From Lachnospiraceae bacterium (GTDB lineage: Bacteria > Bacillota > Clostridia > Lachnospirales > Lachnospiraceae): 64,000 nucleotides of DNA. Each line of letters opens with the position of its first letter. Position 1 is the first letter of the stretch. Below the pieces are notes generated by a model. That model saw nothing but the letters and a program-made list of their open reading frames with translations. It did no database searches and was not told where the DNA came from. This document shows, piece after piece, positions 8,785 through 16,117 of the stretch. The position numbers were made by a program, and so were the translations under genes. The stretch spans positions 1 through 64,000 of the forward strand of contig CABJAV010000004.1 in the NCBI GenBank assembly GCA_902363675.1. The letters run 5' to 3'.

Positions 8785-9639
8785 ATGAAAACTGCAGAAA
8801 TGATGAAAGTGATAGAAATTCAAAATTTTGAAGCACCGGAGCTTGACGTGTATGCAAGACTGACCGAGAATCAGCTCGTCAATCGTGCAGACCCTGCAAA
8901 AGGGATGTTTATTGCAGAGAGTCCGAAGGTGATTATGCGGGCATTGGACGCCGGGTGTGTGCCGGTTTCTGTGCTGATGGAGAAAAGACAGCTGGAGACG
9001 GAGGGCGAAGCGTTAGAAGCCATTCGGATGTGCAGCAGTACAAATAAAGAGTTTCCGGTATATGTGGCGGAATTTGAAGTGCTGGCAAAACTGACAGGTT
9101 TTAAGCTGACGCGGGGAATGCTTTGTGCCATGTACCGGCCGAAACTTCGGACACCGCAGGAAATCTGCAGGGACGCAAGGCGTATCGCGGTGCTTGAGAA
9201 TGTCGTGAATCCAACGAATGTAGGGGCAATCTTTCGTTCGGCTGCAGCACTTAATATGGATGCTGTGCTGCTGACCCCCGCATGCAGTGATCCGCTGTAT
9301 CGCCGAGCAATCCGTGTCAGCATGGGGACGGTATTTCAGATACCGTGGACCTATATCGGAGAAAAGGCGGTCGATTGGCCAAATGACATGGGACAATTGC
9401 GGCAGATGGGCTTTCAGACGGTTGCCATGGCACTTCGGGAAGACTCTCTTGGAATTGATGACAAAAGACTTCATGCAGTGGATAAACTTGCGATACTGCT
9501 GGGAAACGAGGGAGAAGGACTGGCCGATGAGACATTGGCACAGTGCGACTATACGGTGCGCATACCGATGAGCCACGGCGTGGATTCACTTAATGTGGCA
9601 GCCGCCAGTGCAGTTGCCTTTTACGAATTAGGAAAATAG
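8785..9639 (+). CDS. TrmH/SpoU-family RNA 2'-O-methyltransferase
   Basis: A 284-residue RNA methyltransferase of the SPOUT superfamily. The N-terminal substrate-binding domain (about 1-120) is followed by the trefoil-knot domain. Its motifs are clear: motif 1 VLENVVNPTNVGAIFRSAAA, motif 2 ILLGNEGEGL and motif 3 IPMSHGVDSLNVAAASAVAF. It should methylate a ribose 2'-OH in rRNA or tRNA using S-adenosylmethionine; the exact nucleotide is not predictable. The start is uncertain. ATG 8785 has only a distant GGGGGA, and ATGs at 8800 and 8803 are alternatives. It appears monocistronic and ends about 55 bases before the amt promoter. Confidence 0.85.
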   Translation: MKTAEMMKVIEIQNFEAPELDVYARLTENQLVNRADPAKGMFIAESPKVIMRALDAGCVPVSVLMEKRQLETEGEALEAIRMCSSTNKEFPVYVAEFEVLAKLTGFKLTRGMLCAMYRPKLRTPQEICRDARRIAVLENVVNPTNVGAIFRSAAALNMDAVLLTPACSDPLYRRAIRVSMGTVFQIPWTYIGEKAVDWPNDMGQLRQMGFQTVAMALREDSLGIDDKRLHAVDKLAILLGNEGEGLADETLAQCDYTVRIPMSHGVDSLNVAAASAVAFYELGK

Positions 9640-9693
9640 TACTTGGGGAGTATGTATTGTCGAAAAAAGGGACAAAAAAGAGATAAAAAGTTC

Positions 9694-9722
9694 TTGCATT
9701 GGAGTATAAAGTTTGCTATGAT
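9694..9722 (+). promoter_or_regulatory. extended -10 promoter upstream of amt
   Basis: TTGCAT (9694-9699), 17-base spacer, TGCTATGAT (hexamer 9717-9722). The predicted start (about 9729) lies almost directly at the base of a strong hairpin. Confidence 0.6.
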
Positions 9723-9732
9723 TACATCGACA

Positions 9733-9774
9733 AAGGTGTCAAAAGAATGGAAACATTCTTTTGGCGCCTTTTTG
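9733..9774 (+). terminator. strong terminator in the trmH-amt gap
   Basis: A 17-base-pair stem (9733-9749 with 9754-9770), closed by a GAAA loop and followed by five T residues. It may simply end the methyltransferase transcript. Because a promoter sits just in front of it, it may also attenuate amt-glnK. Confidence 0.75.
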
Positions 9775-9799
9775 CGTTGTATGTATACTCAATGGATAG

Positions 9800-9901
9800 T
9801 GTCAAGTTTTGTATGAAAACTTGACATGTAGGGGCAATGCATCTTTGATGCATTACAATCATCAGCCCATTTGCTGAAAGCAAATTTTGTATGGGCTGAT
9901 G
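9800..9901 (+). repeat. compound palindromic leader element, copy 1 (amt)
   Basis: Three successive palindromes: TGTCAAGTTTT/AAAACTTGACA (9800-9826), AATGCATC/GATGCATT (9836-9854), and CATCAGCCCAT/ATGGGCTGATG (9860-9901) with an inner TTTGC-tgaaa-GCAAA hairpin. The linker after the first hairpin is TGTAG. The amt ribosome site follows within 10 bases. The same modules recur at 15993, 24567 and 40706. Confidence 0.8.
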
Positions 9902-9923
9902 TTCAAGGAAAGGAGATTAGAAA

Positions 9924-11168
9924 ATGAGTGCAGGAGATACTGGTTTTATGCTGATTTGTGCAGCACTGGTGTTTTTTATGACACCGGGTCTGGCGTTCTT
10001 TTATGGGGGGCTGGTCAGAAGAAAAAATGTGGTAAATACGATGATGGCATGTGTGGCAATCATGGGATTATCCGTTGTGATGTGGGTTTTGTTTGGTTAT
10101 TCTCTTTCGTTTGGAGGTAATCATGCAGGAATTATCGGTGATTTCCGATGGTTCGGATTAAGCGGAATTGGAATGGATGAAGTGGGACCATATGCTGCAA
10201 CGATTCCGCATCTTGTGTTCGTTGCATTTCAGATGATGTTTGCAATGATCACACCGGCTTTGATTACAGGTTCCCTGGTTGGGCGTGTGAAATTTAAAGC
10301 GTTGTTCTTATTTATCGCGCTATGGTCAGTGGTTGTTTATTATCCGATGGCTCATATGGTTTGGGGCGAGGGCGGTTTCCTTGCAGAAATCGGTTCGGTC
10401 GATTTTGCAGGAGGAAACGTCGTACATATCAGTTCCGGTGTCAGTGCATTGGTTTTTGCACTTATTCTTGGACGAAGAAGAGGATATGAAAATACGGCAT
10501 ACCGTGTGCACAATATTCCGTTTGTGGCACTGGGAGCTTTTATCTTATGGTTTGGCTGGTTTGGTTTCAATGCAGGAAGTGCACTTGGAGCGAATGGTCT
10601 GGCAGCACATGCATTTATGACAACAGCACTTGCAAGTGCGAGCGCAATGCTTTCCTGGATTTTTATTGATGTGATGAAAGATGGAAAACCGACGCTTGTC
10701 GGCGCATCTACCGGACTTGTTGTGGGACTTGTAGCAATTACACCGGGAGCAGGATTTGTTCCAATCTGGTCGGCAATCATTATCGGAGCGCTGGTCAGTC
10801 CAATCTGCTGTTTTACAATTTCACTGCTGAAAGGAAAACTCAAGATTGATGATGCGCTTGACGCATTCGGATGTCATGGAATCGGCGGTGTCTGGGGCGG
10901 TATTGCCACCGGAATTTTTGCAAAGAAATCCATCAACAGCGTTGCAAAATGGGATGGCCTGATCTATGGTGACTACCACCTGTTCGTTGCACAGATTATT
11001 GGAATTGTGGTAACATTGGCAGTAGCAATCGCAGGTACACTGATTTGTCTTGGCGTTGTTCGTCTCTTTACAGAATTGCGTGTAGATGAAAAGGCCGAGA
11101 AAGTTGGTCTGGATCTTTCACAGCACGGAGAAAGTGCTTATCCGACCTTCAACGGACTGGATTCATAA
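9924..11168 (+). CDS. amt: ammonium transporter (Amt family)
   Basis: A 414-residue Amt/Mep/Rh ammonium channel in the cell membrane. The pore twin histidines fall at residues 168 (GGNVVHISSG) and 318 (AFGCHGIGGVWGG), and the Amt signature DALDAFGCHGIGG is intact. About eleven hydrophobic helices are visible. AAGGAAAGGAG precedes the ATG. It is followed 32 bases later by a PII gene, the usual amt-glnK pair in which PII plugs the channel when nitrogen is plentiful. The leader holds a promoter, a strong hairpin terminator and a compound palindromic repeat, so expression may be attenuated. Confidence 0.95.
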   Translation: MSAGDTGFMLICAALVFFMTPGLAFFYGGLVRRKNVVNTMMACVAIMGLSVVMWVLFGYSLSFGGNHAGIIGDFRWFGLSGIGMDEVGPYAATIPHLVFVAFQMMFAMITPALITGSLVGRVKFKALFLFIALWSVVVYYPMAHMVWGEGGFLAEIGSVDFAGGNVVHISSGVSALVFALILGRRRGYENTAYRVHNIPFVALGAFILWFGWFGFNAGSALGANGLAAHAFMTTALASASAMLSWIFIDVMKDGKPTLVGASTGLVVGLVAITPGAGFVPIWSAIIIGALVSPICCFTISLLKGKLKIDDALDAFGCHGIGGVWGGIATGIFAKKSINSVAKWDGLIYGDYHLFVAQIIGIVVTLAVAIAGTLICLGVVRLFTELRVDEKAEKVGLDLSQHGESAYPTFNGLDS

Positions 11169-11200
11169 AACGAGCGGAATAGAAAAGGAGAATATGCCAT

Positions 11201-11548
11201 ATGTTAATAAAAGTAGAAGCAATTGTGCGTGAAGAAGTGTTTGAGGATGTCAAAGACGCATTAAATGGCATCCAGGTGAATGGAATTACCGTATCCCAGG
11301 TGATGGGATGTGGCGCGCAGCGCGGTTACAAAAAGCGTGTCCGTGGTACGGAAGTAGATGTAGTCATGCAGCCAAAGATCAAATTTGAGATTGTTGTAAC
11401 TTCGGAAGAGTGGGAAAAAGCAACGATTGATGCGATTCAAAAAGCCGCTTTTACCGGAGAGGTGGGAGACGGAAAAATTTTCAGCTATGAATTGCGCAGC
11501 GCCTTAAAGATCCGTACCCGTGAAAGTGGAGAAAAAGCGATCGATTAA
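11201..11548 (+). CDS. glnK: PII nitrogen regulatory protein lacking the T-loop tyrosine
   Basis: A 115-residue PII family protein, with full family length and fold (VNGITVSQVMGCGAQRGY, VRGTEVDVVMQPKIKFEIV, GEVGDGKIFSYE). It binds ATP/ADP and 2-oxoglutarate and should gate the Amt channel encoded just upstream. The residue matching Tyr51 of enteric PII, the uridylylation site, is Val52 here, and Tyr46 is also a valine. Control must therefore be by ligand binding alone. It is probably cotranscribed with amt (32-base gap). Confidence 0.92.
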   Translation: MLIKVEAIVREEVFEDVKDALNGIQVNGITVSQVMGCGAQRGYKKRVRGTEVDVVMQPKIKFEIVVTSEEWEKATIDAIQKAAFTGEVGDGKIFSYELRSALKIRTRESGEKAID

Positions 11549-11632
11549 TGAAAATAGCGTTGAGATGACATGCGTTCTGTGGTAGAATTTGTATAGGTAA
11601 AAGGCAAAATTTCAGAATAGGAGATGGAACAT

Positions 11633-11773
11633 ATGTCAGAAACGGGGTTTTTCATTTTTCTGGCAGCAATCATAGGTGTCGCAGTATTGGGAGCGGTCAT
11701 CGCGGTGATTGCGGCTGTATCTGGTGCATCTGCAGCGATTGCGGATGAAGAGGATAGTGCAGAAGATGTATAG
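11633..11773 (+). CDS. small single-helix membrane protein
   Basis: A 46-residue reading frame with a good ribosome site (AGGAG about 10 bases upstream). It has one long Ala/Ile/Val-rich helix (residues 6-36) and an acidic tail (DEEDSAEDV). A clean terminator follows directly, which supports real expression. It is not recognised. It could be part of the amt-glnK transcript or of its own unit. Confidence 0.55.
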   Translation: MSETGFFIFLAAIIGVAVLGAVIAVIAAVSGASAAIADEEDSAEDV

Positions 11774-11780
11774 CGAAAAG

Positions 11781-11824
11781 ACATCCGGCGAATTTGCAAG
11801 AAGCAGATTTGCCGGATGTTTTTT
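11781..11824 (+). terminator. rho-independent terminator
   Basis: ACATCCGGC (11781-11789) pairs with GCCGGATGT (11811-11819), followed by a run of T. It ends the amt-glnK-small protein region. Confidence 0.8.
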
Positions 11825-11857
11825 CATTAAAAAAGTATAAAGCTTTGGGTATTCCCC

Positions 11858-11887
11858 TTGTAAAATAAGGATTTATTTCTTTATAAT
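11858..11887 (+). promoter_or_regulatory. promoter of the RND pump gene
   Basis: TTGTAA (11858-11863), 18-base spacer, perfect TATAAT (11882-11887), about 40 bases before the start codon. Confidence 0.55.
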
Positions 11888-11926
11888 GATGAAAGAGTCA
11901 TAATCATATAATAGCAGGAGGAAAGC

Positions 11927-14900
11927 ATGATTTCAAAGTATAGTGTAAAACGTCCCTATACCGTGCTGGTGGCAGTGGTACTGGTGATCGTTCTTGGTGT
12001 GGTCTCTTTGTCAAAAATGACGACAGACCTGTTGCCGGATATGAGTTTCCAGTACGCACTTGTCATCACGACGGATATGGGAGCAAGTCCCGAACAGGTG
12101 GAAAGTGATGTGACCGCACCGATCGAATCGGCGATGGCGACCACTTCCAACATCAAAAATATCAGTTCTATTTCTTACAATAGCTATTCCGTCGTAACAC
12201 TTGAATATGAGCAGAATGCAAACATGGATTCGGTGGTCATTGAGATTCAGCAGAGTCTCGATCAGATTTCCGGCCAGTGGGATGATTCCATCGGAACACC
12301 GATGATTATGAAAGTGAATCCGGATATGCTTCCGGTATTGGCAGCAGCGGTGGATATGGATGGCATGGATGCTGCAAAATTGTCCGAATATGTGGAAAAT
12401 GAACTCTCTCCTGCAATTGAAAGTCTTGAAGGTGTGGCATCGGTTACCACGACCGGACAGTTAGAGGAGAGTGTGCAGGTAACACTCAATCAGGACAAGA
12501 TCGATGCATTAAACAAAAAGGTGCAGAAAAGCATCGACAAGCAGTTCGCAAAATCCCAGAAAGAAATTGATGCCAACAAAAAGAAGGTAGAAGACGGACA
12601 GTCTTCAATCAATACAGGCTCGGATCAGCTGACGGATGCCATCAATCAGACGATGGACAAGCAGCAGGAACTGTTAAAGACCGAGAAAGATTTAAAGAAT
12701 CAGCTGGCCGATCTGAAAAAGCAGCAGAAATCTCTGTCACAGATTCAATCAGGCATTCAGACTTTTATGCAGTCAGATGCATATACGGGAATTGTCTCTG
12801 TGCTCAAGGACAATCCGCAGCTTGCAGAAAGCGAAGAGATGAAAGCACAGATCAAGCAGCTTAACAAAGTAGTGAAAGAACAGTTCGCGGCATTGTCTTC
12901 GCTTGGAATTACCGTAAATACATACGAAGACCTTCCGGCTGCTTCCGCAGAAGTCGGCAAGCTTCTGGCGCAGGTAAATACAGGAATTAAAACCATTGAG
13001 AGCGCACAAAAGAAGGTGGAGAGCGGCAAGGTCAGCCTTTCCTCTGCATTAGACACACTCAATGCAAATGCGTCACTTACAGCCCTGAAAGTAAGCACAA
13101 GTTCTGCGGAACTGACAAGTGCGGCATCTTCCTTAGAGGATGCACAGTCCAAACTTGACGATGCAAAAGACAATGCTTATGATTCTGCAGATTTAAACAA
13201 GGTGCTCAGTGAAGATACAATCACAAGCCTTTTGGCAGCACAGAACTTTGATATGCCGGCAGGCTATGCGATGGATGGGGATACACAGTATCTTGTCCGT
13301 GTAGGCGATGCTGTGGAAGACGTCGAGGATCTTAAGAAACTTCCATTGATCGATATGGGAATTGACGGAGTCAAAACGATCTGTCTGTCCGATGTGGCGG
13401 ATGTGACTGTGACGGATAACTCGGATGAAACCTATGCTGTGATCAACGGCAATCCGGGCATCATGCTTTCAATGGAAAAGCAGACCGGATACTCCACAGG
13501 AGAAGTAACGGACCGTATTCTGGAGAAATTCAAATCTCTGGAAAAAGAAGATTCCAATCTGCACCTGAGTGTGTTGATGAATCAGGGCATTTACATTGAT
13601 ATGATCGTAAACAGCGTAATGCAGAATATGATCTGGGGTGCATTGCTTGCCATTCTTGTATTGTTATTGTTCTTAAAAGATATCAAGCCGACGATTGTCA
13701 TTGCATGTTCAATCCCGCTTTCGGTTGTAGCGGCGGTCGTACTCATGTATTTTACCGGAATTACCTTAAATATTATTTCCATGTCCGGTCTGATGCTTGG
13801 TATCGGTATGTTGGTGGATAACTCCATCGTTGTCATCGAGAATATCTACCGTCTCAGAGGAGAGGGCTATTCGATCAAAAAGGCGGCTGTGGAAGGTTCC
13901 AAACAGGTAACGGGTGCAATCATTGCATCGACACTTACTACTGTCAGCGTTTATGCGCCGATTATTTTTACCGAGGGCATTACGCGCCAGCTGTTCGTTG
14001 ATCTGGCTTTGACCATTGCATATACGCTGGTGGCCAGCCTTGTGGTAGCGCTTACTTTCGTGCCGGCAATGTCCTCTGTGACATTGCGCCGCACCAAAGA
14101 GATACGTCATCCGTGGTTTGATGCCATGAAGGAATGGTACGGACGGGCATTGGCATGGTGCCTGCGTTTTAAGCCGGTTGTACTTATTGTTGCAGTTGTG
14201 CTTTTGGTTGCGAGTGCGGCACTCAGCGTATCCAAAGGTTTGAATTTTATGGATATGGATATGGAGACCAACCAGATTTCGGTTTCAGTTTCTGCAAAAG
14301 AAGGAGAAAAGCTGACTTTCCAGGAACTTACCGAGGCATCAGATCAGGTAATGAAACGGATTTCAGATATCAAGGGCATTGATACCATTGGTGCCATGGC
14401 AGGAGGAAATTCGACGTCTTCCCTTATGGGTGGCGGAAACGACAGTGTGAGTATGTACATTCTTCTTGATGAGGATGCGGATGTGAAAGTTTCCGATGTC
14501 ACAGATGCCATCACAGAAAAGACCAAGGATCTCGACTGTGAGGTATCTACCAATACTTCTTCCATGGATTACAGCAGTTATTTTGGAAGCGGTTTGTCTG
14601 TGCGTATCAAGGGAAATGATATTGAAACTTTACAGAAACTGGCAGGTGAAGTTGCCGATGTCATGAAAGATACGAAAGGAACGACGGATATCGATGACGG
14701 CATGGAAGATTCCGAGCCGCAGCTTACCATCTCGGTAGACAAGAAAAAGGCAGCAAAATACGGACTTACCGTAGCACAGGTATATCAGCTTGTCAGCGCC
14801 AAGATGGCAGACAGCAAGACGGTAACGACAATCACCACAGACATCAAAGATTACAAAGTCTATGTACAGACCGAGGAGCAGGCGGATACAAAACTTTCGG

Positions 14901-15685
14901 ATATTAAGGATATGACTTTTTCTTATACGAATAAAAACGGAAAAGAAAAAGAGATTCCGCTCACAAAAATCTGTGAGATGAAAGAGACAAGTACATTGAG
15001 CACAATCAGCCGTGATGCGCAGACGCGTTACATTACAGTATCCTGCGGTGTGGATGAAGATCATAATGTGACACTGGTGAGCAACAAGCTGCAGAAAGCC
15101 ATTGACAAACTGGATATTCCGGATGGATATAAAGTAGAGATGACCGGTGAGGACGAGACAATCAATGAGTCCATGAAACAGCTCGTACTGATGCTGGTAC
15201 TTGCAGTAATCTTTATTTACCTGATTATGGTGGTACAGTTCCAGTCCCTGCTTTCGCCGTTTATCATTATGTTCTCCATTCCACTTGCCTTTACCGGTGG
15301 ATTTATCGCATTGCTTCTGACCGGACAGGAGATCAATGTCCTTGCAATGCTTGGATTTATCATGCTTTCGGGATTGATTGTAAACAATGGTATTGTACTG
15401 ATCGATTATATCAATCAGGCGCGACGTGCAGGAGCATCCAAAAAGGAAGCAATCATCGAATCCGGAAAGACCCGTGTGCGTCCGATCCTTATGACGGTAC
15501 TGACAACGGTTCTTGCAATGCTGACGACGGCACTTGGCATCGGAGATGGCTCCGATATGATGCGCCCGATGGCGATCACACTGATCGGCGGACTGGTCTA
15601 TGGTACGATTCTCACACTGATTGTGATTCCGTGTATTTACGACCTGTTCAATCGTGAGAAGGATATGACAGAAGAAGAGATTTAA
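11927..15685 (+). CDS. RND-family efflux transporter with coiled-coil insertion
   Basis: A 1252-residue proton-driven RND (AcrB/HAE1-like) permease. It has an N-terminal helix (KYSVKRPYTVLVAVVLVIVLG), porter segments (VESDVTAPIESAM), two blocks of helices (MIWGALLAILVLLLFL onward, and LVLMLVLAVIFIYLIMVVQF onward) and the GMLVDNSIVVIENIYR motif. It is about 200 residues longer than typical pumps because residues about 195-430 form a Lys/Gln/Asp-rich coiled coil inside the first porter region. This is a pattern seen in Gram-positive members that lack an outer membrane partner. AGGAGG precedes the ATG. It stands alone, with no adaptor protein or regulator adjacent. Substrate unknown. Confidence 0.88.
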   Translation: MISKYSVKRPYTVLVAVVLVIVLGVVSLSKMTTDLLPDMSFQYALVITTDMGASPEQVESDVTAPIESAMATTSNIKNISSISYNSYSVVTLEYEQNANMDSVVIEIQQSLDQISGQWDDSIGTPMIMKVNPDMLPVLAAAVDMDGMDAAKLSEYVENELSPAIESLEGVASVTTTGQLEESVQVTLNQDKIDALNKKVQKSIDKQFAKSQKEIDANKKKVEDGQSSINTGSDQLTDAINQTMDKQQELLKTEKDLKNQLADLKKQQKSLSQIQSGIQTFMQSDAYTGIVSVLKDNPQLAESEEMKAQIKQLNKVVKEQFAALSSLGITVNTYEDLPAASAEVGKLLAQVNTGIKTIESAQKKVESGKVSLSSALDTLNANASLTALKVSTSSAELTSAASSLEDAQSKLDDAKDNAYDSADLNKVLSEDTITSLLAAQNFDMPAGYAMDGDTQYLVRVGDAVEDVEDLKKLPLIDMGIDGVKTICLSDVADVTVTDNSDETYAVINGNPGIMLSMEKQTGYSTGEVTDRILEKFKSLEKEDSNLHLSVLMNQGIYIDMIVNSVMQNMIWGALLAILVLLLFLKDIKPTIVIACSIPLSVVAAVVLMYFTGITLNIISMSGLMLGIGMLVDNSIVVIENIYRLRGEGYSIKKAAVEGSKQVTGAIIASTLTTVSVYAPIIFTEGITRQLFVDLALTIAYTLVASLVVALTFVPAMSSVTLRRTKEIRHPWFDAMKEWYGRALAWCLRFKPVVLIVAVVLLVASAALSVSKGLNFMDMDMETNQISVSVSAKEGEKLTFQELTEASDQVMKRISDIKGIDTIGAMAGGNSTSSLMGGGNDSVSMYILLDEDADVKVSDVTDAITEKTKDLDCEVSTNTSSMDYSSYFGSGLSVRIKGNDIETLQKLAGEVADVMKDTKGTTDIDDGMEDSEPQLTISVDKKKAAKYGLTVAQVYQLVSAKMADSKTVTTITTDIKDYKVYVQTEEQADTKLSDIKDMTFSYTNKNGKEKEIPLTKICEMKETSTLSTISRDAQTRYITVSCGVDEDHNVTLVSNKLQKAIDKLDIPDGYKVEMTGEDETINESMKQLVLMLVLAVIFIYLIMVVQFQSLLSPFIIMFSIPLAFTGGFIALLLTGQEINVLAMLGFIMLSGLIVNNGIVLIDYINQARRAGASKKEAIIESGKTRVRPILMTVLTTVLAMLTTALGIGDGSDMMRPMAITLIGGLVYGTILTLIVIPCIYDLFNREKDMTEEEI

Positions 15686-15700
15686 TAGAAAAAATGCATC

Positions 15701-15729
15701 TTGACAAACAAGCGTGCCGCAAGTAAGAT
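15701..15729 (+). promoter_or_regulatory. promoter of the valS T-box leader
   Basis: Perfect TTGACA (15701-15706), 17-base spacer, TAAGAT (15724-15729). The start would be near 15736, 16 bases or more after the pump stop codon. Confidence 0.6.
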
Positions 15730-15735
15730 ATATTT

Positions 15736-15990
15736 TATATGAGAAAGTGAAGAGGAAGAGGAGTACATATGGAATTCCTGAAAGAGAAGAATGTTCAGCG
15801 GCTGAGAGACATTCGCAGGATGCAGTGTGGAAGGTAGCTTCGGAGCTGGAATATTTAGAAAGGTGCATGCATTGTTCCACAGATATTCCCGGATCGTCCC
15901 CGTTAACGGACATGATGAGTATTACAAAGGTGGTACCGCGAACAATTTCGCCCTTTGTACAGAAAAAGATTTCTGTACAGAGGGCTTTTT
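15736..15990 (+). promoter_or_regulatory. T-box riboswitch (valine-tRNA responsive)
   Basis: The conserved T-box AAAGGTGGTACCGCG is at 15926-15940, followed by the mutually exclusive terminator GCCCTTTGTACAGAAA / TTTCTGTACAGAGGGC plus T-run (15950-15990). Upstream is a stem I region with an apical hairpin (GAATGT...ACATTC). A GTA (valine) triplet at 15834-15836 on its 3' side is the most likely specifier. Uncharged tRNA-Val would stabilise the antiterminator and allow valS transcription. The specifier assignment is by position and is less sure than the T-box itself. Confidence 0.9.
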
Positions 15991-15992
15991 AA

Positions 15993-16091
15993 ATGTTCTA
16001 CAAATGTGATGCATCTTAGATGCATCATGTAGCGTCGTCCCTTTGCCGAAGGCAAACTATCATGGGACGATGTTCTACAAATGTGATGCAT
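15993..16091 (+). repeat. compound palindromic leader element, copy 2 (valS)
   Basis: It starts 3 bases after the T-box terminator T-run. Palindrome TGATGCATC/GATGCATCA (16007-16027) is followed by the linker TGTAGCG (16028-16034). Palindrome TCGTCCC/GGGACGA (16035-16070) has an inner TTTGCC-gaa-GGCAAA hairpin. A 22-base direct repeat (15993-16014 and 16070-16091) flanks the unit. It is the same architecture as the copies at 9800, 24567 and 40706. Confidence 0.8.
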
Positions 16092-16117
16092 TTATTAAAG
16101 AAAGAAAGGAAGATATC

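Noticed and set aside
9013..9576. 187-codon frame opposite the TrmH gene
   Set aside because: Antisense shadow of a gene with clear SPOUT motifs.
14630..15913. 427-codon frame on the - strand opposite the RND pump
   Set aside because: It is antisense to a clear transporter gene, runs through the T-box leader and is rich in Cys/His from reversed codons: a shadow frame.
15714..16009. Short frames inside the valS leader
   Set aside because: They lie within the T-box structure and its terminator.
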